The translations under genes were made by a program, and so were the position numbers. A stretch of 30,537 nt of DNA from positions 1 through 30,537 of the forward strand of contig JAYENB010000334.1 of assembly GCA_034721855.1 (NCBI GenBank), given 5' to 3'. Positions 23,448 through 30,537 of the stretch are shown piece by piece. The notes under the pieces were generated by a model that had not been told where the DNA came from, ran no database searches, and worked only from the letters and a program-made list of their open reading frames with translations. Positions within the stretch are counted from its first letter, which is position 1. Each line of letters begins with the position of its first letter. This DNA comes from JAQIBY01 sp034721855 (lineage in GTDB: Bacteria; Bacteroidota; Bacteroidia; Bacteroidales; ML635J-15).

Positions 23448-25911
23448 ACATACCATTATATTATGGTTATTTTTGTTGATTCCCGTGTTTACTATGAGTC
23501 AGGAAACATTGCGGGGACGCATTACAGATGCAAAAACCGGAAAGCCATTGACTTTTGTGAATGTGGTATATAATGATGCCAGGCAAGGAACCACAACTGA
23601 CCTTGATGGGTACTTTAGCATCCCTCTTACCCACCATCCGGAATTTCTGAAATGCAGTTTTATAGGGTATAAAGAAAAAATTGTGGATGTGCCTGAAAAT
23701 AAAAACTATGTTGAAATATCCCTTGAACCAAAAGCATATACGCTCAATGAAGTAACGGTATTGCCAGGCATTAATCCTGCCCATCGTATCATTAAAAGAG
23801 CTATTGAGATGCGCGACAAACATGCTCCCCGGAACCTGGATTCATATACATATACCTCCTACAGCAAATTTTACATTACGATGGAGGTTGACAGCCTGCG
23901 CCAACTTGCAGAAACAGATACCACAACAGAATTATCTGATACATCCCAAATGGCAAAGACCATTAAATTTTTAAATGAGAAACACTTATTTATGATGGAA
24001 TCAGTGACAGAAAAAATGTTTGAACATCCGGATAAATCTTCCGAAAAAGTGCTTGCCAGCCGCATGTCCGGATTGAAAAACCCCTTTTTTACGTACATAG
24101 CCTCCGAATTTCAATCCTTTTCGTTTTACCGGCAAAGTATTGAAGTGGGGGGCCAGGAATTTATATCCCCTTTATGCGATAACTGCACAAATAAATATTT
24201 TTTCCTGCTTCAGGACAGCCTTTTCCATGAATCCGGGGATACCAGCTTCGTGATTTCTTTTCGTCCTCATCGCAACACCAATTTCAAAGGATTAAAGGGG
24301 TTTATTACTATTACTTCAGACGGCTGGGCTATAGAGAATGTCATGGCAGAACCCATGGAAACCAGCGGGATGTTTAACATAAAGATACAGCAGAAATATG
24401 AGAAAATAAACGACGAATACTGGTTTCCCGTGCAGCTCAACACGGATTTTATTTTCAATTTTGCCCAGGCCAATTCCAACAGTGTAACCATAGGTAACGA
24501 CACAACAAGTAGCAATACTGTACCCATGATTGGGGTGGGAAAAACCTACATCCGTGATATTGAAATTAACACACCTGTTGATGAAAAAATCCGGGGAGGC
24601 ACCAAGATTGAATACGAAAAAGAAGCTGCTGAGCGGGACACATCCTGGTGGAATGAGTACAGGCAATCTCCACTGAACTCCAAAGAAAAAGAAACCTACC
24701 GCTTGATTGATTCAATTGGTGAAGAACACGATTTTGACCACATGGTGGAAAGCATAGAAATCATTGCCACCGGAGCTATCCCCTGGAAAATATTCAACAT
24801 TCGGCTGAATGATTTGATGTGGTACAACAAATTTGAAGGCTACAGGCTGGGGCTTGGCTTGGAAACAAACAGACGGCTGAGTAAATATTTCAGGTTGCAT
24901 GGTTTTGGTGCGTATGGTTTTCGTGACAACACATTAAAATACGGTGGTGGTGTGGCTTTATATCCCCTGAAAAACAATCAACTCATTGTTGATGTTGAGT
25001 ATATCTATGATGTAAGGGCTTCCAACCAGATTTCCTATGAAAAACGATTGTTCAGCACCGAGAGTTTCCGAACTTTGTTTCTCAAAGAAATGGATTATTA
25101 TGAAACCTGGCGTACTTCGCTTAAGGCACAGCCATTCAGGGGTTTCTATGCCAATGCCTACCTTGACAACAATCAGATTGATGTAACGAACAATTACCGG
25201 TTTTTTCACAATGATTTCATGCAGGACATCAGGGAATGGCAGGTAGGGCTCGAGTTGCACTGGGTAATAAAAGAGAACATTCTCCGCACCCCTGAAGGCA
25301 ATGTCATCGGGCTGGGGAGCAAATACCCGGAGATGTATGTCAACATTCGCAAAGGCCTGCCCTACAAATCTGCCTCAGGACCGTATTACTGGCGTCTGGA
25401 TGCGCGCATAAACCAGACGTTTAAAACGCGCTGGGCCGGAGATTTTCATTTTACCATAGATGGTGGCTATGTGCTGGGCGATGGTGATAATTACCTTCAA
25501 AATTTTTATATGCCCGGCACCGGGGTCTGGCTGGATGCTGATAAAAGTTTTGCTACCATGCGGCCTCATGATTTTATGGCAAACCATTTTGCCGCAGCTT
25601 ATTTCAAATACGATATTGGCAGCCTTTTGTTCAGCATAAAAAAGTGGAAACCTGAATTTGCCTTTGTTACCAGGGCATGCATCGGGGAATATGATGGGCA
25701 TCTACCGTTGCCCTATCCCTATAACACAGGATATAAACCGGCATCTGTTCCTTCAGACGGATACATTGAATCGGGATTGCAATTCAATGCGTTGTTGCGT
25801 CAGTCTTTCTTTAAGTATGGAGCGGGCGTTTATTACCATTACGGTCCCGGCAGTGCAAATGTGGTCAAAGAAAACCTGGCGGTAAAATTCAGGCTGGAAT
25901 ATGCGTTTTAA
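23431..25911 (+). CDS. DUF5686 outer-membrane protein with carboxypeptidase-like N-terminal domain
   Basis: An 826-aa protein starting at GTG 23431, overlapping the previous gene by 17 bp. The signal peptide (about 1-23, LFLLIPVFTMSQ) is followed by a carboxypeptidase regulatory-like domain (about 26-108: LRGRITDAKTGKPLTFVNVV, TTDLDGYFSIPL). The rest matches the DUF5686 family: KRAIEMRDKHAPRNLDSYTY, an internal CDNC pair, and a C-terminal beta-barrel-like half ending FRLEYAF with a terminal Phe. Such proteins are common outer-membrane barrels of unknown role in Bacteroidota. Coupling to an rRNA-modification gene is probably incidental. Confidence 0.8.
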   Translation: MENSNKHTIILWLFLLIPVFTMSQETLRGRITDAKTGKPLTFVNVVYNDARQGTTTDLDGYFSIPLTHHPEFLKCSFIGYKEKIVDVPENKNYVEISLEPKAYTLNEVTVLPGINPAHRIIKRAIEMRDKHAPRNLDSYTYTSYSKFYITMEVDSLRQLAETDTTTELSDTSQMAKTIKFLNEKHLFMMESVTEKMFEHPDKSSEKVLASRMSGLKNPFFTYIASEFQSFSFYRQSIEVGGQEFISPLCDNCTNKYFFLLQDSLFHESGDTSFVISFRPHRNTNFKGLKGFITITSDGWAIENVMAEPMETSGMFNIKIQQKYEKINDEYWFPVQLNTDFIFNFAQANSNSVTIGNDTTSSNTVPMIGVGKTYIRDIEINTPVDEKIRGGTKIEYEKEAAERDTSWWNEYRQSPLNSKEKETYRLIDSIGEEHDFDHMVESIEIIATGAIPWKIFNIRLNDLMWYNKFEGYRLGLGLETNRRLSKYFRLHGFGAYGFRDNTLKYGGGVALYPLKNNQLIVDVEYIYDVRASNQISYEKRLFSTESFRTLFLKEMDYYETWRTSLKAQPFRGFYANAYLDNNQIDVTNNYRFFHNDFMQDIREWQVGLELHWVIKENILRTPEGNVIGLGSKYPEMYVNIRKGLPYKSASGPYYWRLDARINQTFKTRWAGDFHFTIDGGYVLGDGDNYLQNFYMPGTGVWLDADKSFATMRPHDFMANHFAAAYFKYDIGSLLFSIKKWKPEFAFVTRACIGEYDGHLPLPYPYNTGYKPASVPSDGYIESGLQFNALLRQSFFKYGAGVYYHYGPGSANVVKENLAVKFRLEYAF

Positions 25912-25949
25912 TTTATTGTAATGGAATTGTTTTTGAATTATTAATTGAC

Positions 25950-26036
25950 ATGCCATTACAAAGAACAAATATTATTGAGCGTATTAAATCAAGAATCAAA
26001 GGCATTGATCCGGAATCTAAGCTTATTCTCTTAATT
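25950..26036 (+). pseudogene. Possible remnant of an MNT-type nucleotidyltransferase
   Basis: From the ATG at 25950 the frame reads MPLQRTNIIERIKSRIKGID then PESKLIL. This resembles the start of small nucleotidyltransferases (antitoxin-like MNT family), which continue with FGSRARG. Here it changes to unrelated hydrophobic residues and the GSRARG motif is absent in all frames. It may be a decayed 5' end or a chance similarity. Confidence 0.3.
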
Positions 26037-26113
26037 TTCCTGAAGTGGCCGGTATTGTTTGTTATCAATAATTTTTCCGATTCATCAAACAGGCTGCGGA
26101 ATTTTAAAAACCC

Positions 26114-26323
26114 TTATTGCTTATTTGCCAAGACCTGCAGGTCTTCCACAAACCCCTGTATTTTATCCTCGTCAAATTCCTTTTCCCGGGCCGCTTCTTC
26201 GAGGGTTCCCCAAATCGGTTCTCCACAACGCAAACAACGGATCCCATGGTCTGCCAAATACGATATTGAATCCGGAACATTATCAACCAATTCTTCAATG
26301 TAAATGTCTTTTGTGATTTTCAT
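26114..26323 (-). CDS. DUF1858 domain protein
   Basis: A 69-aa protein spanning one DUF1858 domain: MKITKDIYIEELVDNVPDSI, GIRCLRCGEPIWGTLEEAA, with the conserved CxxC pair. DUF1858 proteins are short cysteine-pair proteins often found with anaerobic metabolism genes or hybrid-cluster proteins; their biochemical role is not established. This one stands alone. A good promoter (26356-26386) has a perfect palindrome in its spacer, suggesting control by a dimeric regulator. Confidence 0.8.
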   Translation of the reverse strand: MKITKDIYIEELVDNVPDSISYLADHGIRCLRCGEPIWGTLEEAAREKEFDEDKIQGFVEDLQVLANKQ

Positions 26324-26355
26324 ACCTTCCAGTTATTGATGTTTTGCTTGAATTA

Positions 26356-26386
26356 CAAATATAATGAACTTTTGTTCACAATGAAA
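26356..26386 (-). promoter_or_regulatory. DUF1858 promoter with operator-like palindrome
   Basis: On the minus strand TTTC (26383-26386), 19 nt, TATATTTG (26356-26363) fits the promoter consensus with one mismatch. Between the boxes, TGAAC-AAAA-GTTCA (26365-26378) is a perfect 14-bp palindrome, placed where a bound repressor would block polymerase. Confidence 0.55.
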
Positions 26387-26387
26387 G

Positions 26388-26838
26388 CACGATAGGGCGA
26401 GCTGGTGAATTGGCGATGGGGCGAGTTGGCGATGGGGCGAGTTGGCGAGCAGTAATTGTGTGATGGAGTGATGGAGAAATTGAGTGATCGAGATAGTTAT
26501 TATGATTATTAGGGCGTGCCCCCTCCGTTCCTACGGGGTCGGGCTATCCGCTTGTACGCTTCATTCGCCTAACGGCGAATTGCAGGGTACCGCTTCTATC
26601 CCTCACGCGGGAGGGTGAGAGCACGAAAGCACGAAGGGGCGATGAAACAATAAGGAGATGGAGTGCTGGTGTGATAGAGAGACGGATAGGTTGTGAGATA
26701 GAGTGATAGCACGATAGAACGATTACGAGATAGCACGACAGAACGAAATGGAAGAAATAAAAACACATAAAGAACTAAAGGGGTATCACTATACATCTCG
26801 TGCTATCATGCTATCGTGCACTCATGCTTTCGTGTAAT
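26388..26838. repeat. Degenerate low-complexity region (GATAGCACGA / GGCGAT words)
   Basis: The strand is built from repeated short words: GGCGAGTTGGCGATG, GAGTGATGGAG, GATAGCACGATAG, AGCACGAAAGCACGAA. The GAGATAGCACGA-type words near 26728 are complementary to TCTCGTGCTATC near 26796, so a large imperfect hairpin is possible. The structured element at 26512-26609 is embedded in it. Frames here are compositional artefacts. The whole 742-bp gap 26324-27065 contains no convincing gene. Confidence 0.6.
26512..26609 (+). repeat. Structured GC-rich element (GGGCGTGCC ... ATCCCTCACGC)
   Basis: A 98-bp block with cloverleaf-like pairing: closing stem GCGTG (26514-26518) with CACGC (26604-26608), hairpin CCGT-TCCT-ACGG (26525-26536), and perfect hairpin ATTCGCC-TAAC-GGCGAAT (26563-26580). 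The start (GGGCGTGCC, GGTCGGGCTATCCGCT) and end (ATCCCTCACGC) match an intergenic repeat I recall from many Bacteroidota genomes, with a variable middle. The end word ATCCCTCACGC also occurs inverted at 29022-29032. It may be a structured RNA or a mobile repeat. Confidence 0.55.
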
Positions 26839-26998
26839 CCTGATAGTCCGTTAAAAAGATGCAAAAAAAAAGAAAGTATGGGACACCAGATATCAAACAA
26901 GAGGTTGCAACCTCTTGTTGATTCCGCTGTTCTTTCTCCGATTTGCGGTGAGCAGATATTTTTGTTGATATCCATTTATTTATATGTTTTAGTTTCGA

Positions 26999-27029
26999 TT
27001 TGCTAATTACCCTGCAGATGTTAATTTTG
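26999..27029 (+). promoter_or_regulatory. Promoter of the DUF2797-recX operon
   Basis: TTTG (26999-27002), 19 nt, TAATTTTG (27022-27029) is a perfect match to the Bacteroidota consensus. The predicted start is about 30 nt before the ATG at 27066. Confidence 0.65.
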
Positions 27030-27065
27030 TTGTGATAAACAGAAATGTGTTGAAATGACATCTTT

Positions 27066-27866
27066 ATGAAAACATACCAGGACAACCTCTTGAAAATGAG
27101 TACAGAAGCCACGCAACCTGTGTCATATTTTCTTCAGATGGAAGGTCAAAAAGTTGCTGTCAATGATTTATTAGACCATACTTTAAGCATTCAATACAAA
27201 CATAAAATCAATTGCATTTCCTGTGGTGCCGAAACCAACAAGTCATTTCACCAGGGATATTGTTTCTCATGTTTTAAAACGCTTCCGCAGGCAGATGTTG
27301 GCATTTTACATCCTGAAAAAGACCGTTCACACGAGGGTATATCCCGTGATATGGATTGGGCCAGGAAAAACATGCTGGTTGACCATTATGTGTACCTCGC
27401 GCTGACCAGCAATTTAAAAGTAGGTGTAACCCGTGCCAAACAAGTTCCAACGAGGTGGATAGACCAGGGTGCTTCGCAGGTCATACGTTTGGCAAAAACG
27501 CCCTATCGTAAGCTGGCCGGCGACATTGAAGTGTATTTAAAACAATACGTGTCCGACAAAACCAAATGGCAACAAATGTTGTTGTCTGCCGCCCCTGATA
27601 TTGACCTAAAATCCAAAAAGCTGGAGATGAGTGAACGGTTGCCTGATGAACTGAAAGATTTTGTAAGCCTTGATAACAGGATTGAACATTTTATTTATCC
27701 TGGGCAGTATGATTTTGATAACATTCAGCAAATAAACCTGGATAAAAAAGATGAGTTTACAGGAAAACTCATTGCCATTCGCGGGCAATACCTGATTTTT
27801 GAAAATGGGACAGCATTTAATGTGCGTAAACACAATGGTTATCTTGTAAATTTAGAAATCCAATAA
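27066..27866 (+). CDS. DUF2797 family protein
   Basis: A 266-aa protein. A zinc-ribbon-like pair of cysteines lies at C50/C53 (CISCG) and C66/C69 (CFSCF), in the family block NKSFHQGYCFSCF. It is followed by DHYVYLALTSNLKVGVTRAK and PTRWIDQGA, the hallmark of DUF2797. The family function is unknown. Compared with members I recall, the extra cysteines in the segment after the second CxxC pair are replaced here (ADVGILHPEKDRSHEG). An alternative start is the Met at residue 11. RecX follows after 9 bp, so the two are probably cotranscribed from the promoter at 26999-27029. Confidence 0.8.
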   Translation: MKTYQDNLLKMSTEATQPVSYFLQMEGQKVAVNDLLDHTLSIQYKHKINCISCGAETNKSFHQGYCFSCFKTLPQADVGILHPEKDRSHEGISRDMDWARKNMLVDHYVYLALTSNLKVGVTRAKQVPTRWIDQGASQVIRLAKTPYRKLAGDIEVYLKQYVSDKTKWQQMLLSAAPDIDLKSKKLEMSERLPDELKDFVSLDNRIEHFIYPGQYDFDNIQQINLDKKDEFTGKLIAIRGQYLIFENGTAFNVRKHNGYLVNLEIQ

Positions 27867-27875
27867 ACAGTAAGT

Positions 27876-28340
27876 ATGCCTTCAGATTTTAACACATTAC
27901 TGGAAAAAGCACGACAATATTGCCTGCGTGGTGAAAAATCTGTGTATGATGTGCAACAAAAGTTGTATAAATGGCAAGTGCCGGAACATTGGCATGACAG
28001 CATACTGAAAAGTCTGGAAGAAGATAAATTTATTGATGAAACCAGATTTGCCAGCAGCTTTGCCCGGGACAAATGTTATTTGAATAAATGGGGACGCATA
28101 AAAATACGCTATCATCTGAGGCAGAAAAACATTCCTGAAGATTTGATTGAAAAAGGCCTTAATGACATTGAAGAAGACAAATACCTGCAGATATTCTGTG
28201 ATGTGGCCGGGCAAAAACTGAAAAGTTTAGAAAGCAAAACCACAGATTCATTTACGCTGAAACAAAAATTGTTGCGTTTTTTATCTCAACGTGGGTTTGA
28301 AATTTCCTTGCTTGACGATACTGATATTTTGAAGGATTAA
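27876..28340 (+). CDS. recX: RecX family regulatory protein
   Basis: A 154-aa protein of typical RecX length. It shows the three-helix repeat pattern and signature stretches ARQYCLRGEKSVYDVQQKL, LEEDKFIDETRFASSFARDK and WGRIKIRYHLRQKNIPEDLI. RecX binds RecA filaments and modulates homologous recombination. It lies 9 bp after the DUF2797 gene; recA itself is not in the window. A small inverted repeat and the nested repeat region follow the stop. Confidence 0.85.
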   Translation: MPSDFNTLLEKARQYCLRGEKSVYDVQQKLYKWQVPEHWHDSILKSLEEDKFIDETRFASSFARDKCYLNKWGRIKIRYHLRQKNIPEDLIEKGLNDIEEDKYLQIFCDVAGQKLKSLESKTTDSFTLKQKLLRFLSQRGFEISLLDDTDILKD

Positions 28341-28358
28341 GAAATCACTTCTTATAAT

Positions 28359-28386
28359 AGTGTCATATTAGGCTTGACATGACACT
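28359..28386 (+). terminator. Hairpin after recX (weak terminator candidate)
   Basis: AGTGTCAT (28359-28366) and ATGACACT (28379-28386) are perfect 8-bp arms around a 12-bp loop, 18 bp past the recX stop. There is no T run, so intrinsic termination is doubtful. It overlaps the left edge of the nested repeat block. Confidence 0.3.
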
Positions 28387-28546
28387 AGTATAGCATTTCT
28401 TAATTAACATAACTTGTCCGGCGAAGATGGATCAATAAATCCGAAGTACTAATTTCTAAATCCAAAACCAGATTAACCCCGTAGGTTGAATAACCAACGA
28501 GGTAAACTGGAAATCCTAAATTCTAATTTTTAAATCCTAAACAATA

Positions 28547-28860
28547 TCAAACCTGTACCGACGAATGACGGTAACACAAATTATGAGCACGGTCTAAAAA
28601 GTCAAAAAAATGAAAAATGCCACAAAGTCACTAAGACACCAAGATCCACAAAGGACAGAATTACAATGCTTTAATCTTTGTGATACTTTGTGTCTTCATG
28701 TCTTAGTGGCAAAGCAATGCCTTTTTAGACTATGCTCAATTATTAATGTCCAAAACTATGCTACTCGCTCCAACCTACTCTGATTTAGTTATTATTAATC
28801 TAAAAATTTTCATAAGTTCTATTTGTTTTGAATTACCGTCATTCGTCGGTACAGGTTTGA
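28547..28860. repeat. Perfect 28-bp inverted repeat pair enclosing copy B
   Basis: 28547-28574 (starts TCAAACCTGTACCGACGAAT) is exactly complementary to 28833-28860. The arms are 258 bp apart and enclose element copy B and about 100 bp of unassigned DNA. The perfect identity suggests recent origin or maintenance by conversion. Confidence 0.75.
28585..28737. mobile_element. MITE-like 153-bp inverted-repeat element, copy B
   Basis: The left end GAGCACGGTCTAAAAAGT and right end, reverse-complemented, GAGCATAGTCTAAAAAG match copy A at 102-254, and the length is identical (153 bp). The arms carry CCACAAAGTCACTAAGACAC and TGTCTTCATGTCTTAGTGGC. AATTAT is present directly on both flanks (28579-28584 and 28738-28743), consistent with a 6-bp target-site duplication. 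Confidence 0.75.
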
Positions 28861-29032
28861 TTTTTCATTATTTAAATTTGTTTAGTATTTAGATATTAGA
28901 ATTTATTTAAACGTTTATTGATTCGTCTTCGCTCTGCTACGCCGGACACGGTCCCGTCTTCGCCGGACAAGTTATATTAATTAAAGAACGAATTGCTAGG
29001 AATTTGTCCTTTTTACCGATAGCGTGAGGGAT

Positions 29033-30046
29033 TTATTTCTCGTAGGTGTACAGATTTTCAGGGCGGAAATCGCCGTAGGTGTTTTTGATGGTTTCAAGCA
29101 GGTGATATATTTCCTGCGGATCTGTGCTGGTAACGAGCTTCATGCGCATGGGTTTGAAGTTTGGAATGCCCTTAAAATACAATGAAAAATGTTTACGCAT
29201 CTCAAAAATACCACGCGGCATTGCTTTGTGTTTTAGTGACAACGTAAAATGTTTTTTTGCAATATCTACCCTTTCAGCAACGGTGGGAGTGGGCAGGGGG
29301 ATTCCTGTATCCAGAAAATGCTTAATTTCTTTAAAAATCCAAGGCCTCCCAATGCTTGCCCTGCCGATCATGATGCCGTCCACTTTATACCTGTCAAGGT
29401 AATCCCTGGCCATTTCTCCGGAACGGATGTCACCATTGCCAATAACAGGAATTTTCATGTCAGGCTGTGCTTTGACAGCACGGATGAGGTCCCAGTTGGC
29501 TTTGCCTTTGTACATTTGTGATCGTGTTCTGCCATGAATGGTAAGTGCTTTTATGCCGGCATCCTGCAGGCGTAGTGCAATCTCAATCACATTTTTGTTT
29601 TCTTCATCGTATCCCAGCCGTGTTTTTGCTGTCACAGGCAATGTGGTTGACTGCACTATCCGGCGTGTCATCTCTTCCATGAGTTCAGGATTTTTCATCA
29701 TGCCCGATCCGGCACCACGGGCAGCAATTTTTTTTACCGGACAGCCAAAATTCAGGTCAATGACATCGGGGTTGGCTTTTTCAACGATTTTCACAGAAGC
29801 CAGCATGGGTTCAATAAGGTGCCCGTATATTTGTATGCCAATGGGGCGTTCGCTGTCATCAATCTTGAGTTTTTGCAGGCTTTTCCTGCCATTGTGGATG
29901 AGGCCGTCAGAAGATATAAATTCAGTGAACATCATATCGGCACCAAACATTTTGCATATATGCCTGAAGGAAGCATCTGTGATGTCTTCCATGGGAGCAA
30001 GTAATACAGGCTCGTCGTGAAGTGTTATGTTTCCGAATGTCAACAT
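29033..30046 (-). CDS. dusB: tRNA-dihydrouridine synthase, DusB-like
   Basis: A 337-aa protein starting at the ATG at 30046 (MLTFGNITLH); an upstream in-frame Met at 30076 adds ten unconserved residues. It is an FMN-binding TIM barrel with APMEDITDASFRHICKMFGA near the start, catalytic Cys102 in DLNFGCPVKKIAARGAG, VTAKTRLGYDEENKN, ALTIHGRTRSQMYKG and IPVIGNGDI. The family reduces specific uridines in the tRNA D-loop to dihydrouridine with NADPH and FMN. The -7-like box TATTTTTG lies only 9 nt before the ATG, so the mRNA may be nearly leaderless. The gene stands alone, between repeat-rich stretches. Confidence 0.9.
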   Translation of the reverse strand: MLTFGNITLHDEPVLLAPMEDITDASFRHICKMFGADMMFTEFISSDGLIHNGRKSLQKLKIDDSERPIGIQIYGHLIEPMLASVKIVEKANPDVIDLNFGCPVKKIAARGAGSGMMKNPELMEEMTRRIVQSTTLPVTAKTRLGYDEENKNVIEIALRLQDAGIKALTIHGRTRSQMYKGKANWDLIRAVKAQPDMKIPVIGNGDIRSGEMARDYLDRYKVDGIMIGRASIGRPWIFKEIKHFLDTGIPLPTPTVAERVDIAKKHFTLSLKHKAMPRGIFEMRKHFSLYFKGIPNFKPMRMKLVTSTDPQEIYHLLETIKNTYGDFRPENLYTYEK

Positions 30047-30127
30047 GAATTGCGGCAAAAATACGAAGAAAAACAAAACGCCACGCTTTATTTTTAGTGA
30101 ATCCCAAAGGCTAAGTGTGTAGCAAAA

Positions 30128-30300
30128 ATGTTTGAACTTTTGCGGCCTGACGCAGGTGTAAAGCTTGTGACACTGCGGGCTGCGTATTTTGCCTTACAGG
30201 CAGAGCGACAGGAGGAGCTCCTGGCTGTAAGAATGCAAATACCAGGCTGCAGTGTTGCAACTTGAAACCGGAGGCAGATACAGCCGCCCAACAAATAAAT
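30128..30300. other. Candidate structured element or small ORF region
   Basis: Several strong complementarities lie in a GC-richer block: GCGGCC (30142-30147) with GGCTGC (30178-30183); ATTTTGC-CTTACAG (30186-30199) with CTGTAAG...GCAAAT (30225-30240); and inside it CAGGAG-GAG-CTCCTG (30209-30223). A 45-codon plus-strand frame (30128-30265, MFELLRPDAGVKLVTLRAAY start) also spans it. It could be a structured RNA, a repeat element or a small gene. No family is recognised. Confidence 0.35.
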
Positions 30301-30353
30301 TCCAAAAGACAAGCATTTAATTGGTATCGAAACATGACGGGAAGATAGATAAT

Positions 30354-30537
30354 ACTAGTATAGCATTTCTTAATTAACATAACTTGTCCGGCGTAGCAGA
30401 GCGAAGACGGATCAATAAATCCGAAGCACTAATTTCTAAATCCCAACCTGGATAAACCAGAAAAGTTCAAAACCCAAAGATCCAAATAAATTACAAAACT
30501 TGTCCGGCGAAGACGGATAACAAACATCAAAACTTTT
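30354..30537 (+). repeat. Second copy of the CTAG-ended repeat arm, running to the window end
   Basis: 30354-30458 aligns directly with 28384-28478, differing mainly by the GTAGCAGAGC insertion in the GTCCGG word and a few substitutions. Another GTCCGGCGAAGACGGA word follows at 30502-30517. If there is an inverted right arm, it lies beyond the window. No gene is seen here. Confidence 0.65.

Larger units (their letters stand above)
28384..29000. mobile_element. Composite inverted-repeat element with nested insertions
   Basis: The outer left arm begins ACTAGTATAGCATTTCTTAA and carries ATAACTTGTCCGGCGAAGA. The outer right arm is its inverted counterpart ending at CTAGG (28996-29000), with the long form of the GTCCGG word. 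A direct copy of the left arm lies at 30354-30458. Inside are a second perfect inverted repeat (28547-28574 with 28833-28860) and, inside that, the 153-bp element copy B. Short degenerate AAATCCTAAATTCTAA words fill the space. No gene is visible in 28341-29032. Confidence 0.6.

Noticed and set aside
25950..26303. 117-aa open frame as an intact gene
   Set aside because: Its second half is antisense to the well-supported DUF1858 gene. Only the first 28 or so residues look protein-like, so I list them as a doubtful remnant.
26544..26796. Minus-strand 66-74 aa frames rich in Ser, Leu and Val
   Set aside because: They arise from the degenerate low-complexity repeat words.
30094..30380. Minus-strand frames of 72 and 89 aa upstream of dusB
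   Set aside because: Composition is arbitrary, they overlap each other in different frames, and the region is better explained by paired stems and repeats.

Overview
The window looks like a scaffold from an uncultured member of the Bacteroidota, probably class Bacteroidia. Supporting signs are AT-rich DNA, Bacteroidota-type promoters (TTTG, 19-21 nt, TAnnTTTG), no obvious Shine-Dalgarno sites, an outer-membrane TonB receptor with a carboxypeptidase-like N-terminal domain, a PorV/PorQ-like barrel, giant secreted proteins ending in a type IX secretion (T9SS) type-A-like sorting domain, a DUF5686 protein and a zinc-free anti-sigma factor. A 100-N gap is flanked by an exact 127-base duplication, which points to a short-read (metagenome-type) assembly joining two overlapping contigs.

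Layout. 1-101: broken end of a four-helix-bundle protein gene, abutting a 153-bp MITE-like element. 265-3220 (+): three overlapping genes (FemAB/GNAT-like, NodB-type deacetylase, second GNAT-like protein), probably for envelope glycan or peptidoglycan modification. 3213-4093 (-): HIT protein and GreA, with a terminator-like hairpin in the greA leader. 4459-18765 (-): the centrepiece, an Oar-like TonB-dependent receptor, a 1362-aa secreted protein, a GxxExxY remnant, a PorV/PorQ-like protein, a terminator, and a 1343-aa paralogue of the secreted protein. 18893-19769 (-): two small envelope-linked proteins. 19811-20245 (+): a lipoprotein with an altered Rieske motif. 20392-21942 (-): ECF sigma factor and membrane anti-sigma factor. 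22701-25911 (+): RluB-like pseudouridine synthase overlapping a DUF5686 protein, preceded by promoter-like 57-bp tandem repeats. 26114-26323 (-): DUF1858 protein with an operator-like palindrome in its promoter. 27066-28340 (+): DUF2797 protein and RecX. 29033-30046 (-): DusB-like tRNA dihydrouridine synthase.

Almost every long intergenic stretch contains inverted-repeat elements. At least three families recur within the window (153-bp elements; 126/129-bp elements; CTAG-ended repeats carrying a GTCCGGCGAAGACGG word), and several are nested inside one another. There are also two candidate structured-RNA regions (26512-26609 and about 30128-30300). I saw no rRNA, tRNA or CRISPR array.

The best candidate for an undescribed system is the receptor / giant secreted protein / PorV-like / second giant protein block. 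It suggests a T9SS cargo family with its own outer-membrane partners. Its substrate and function cannot be read from the sequence.
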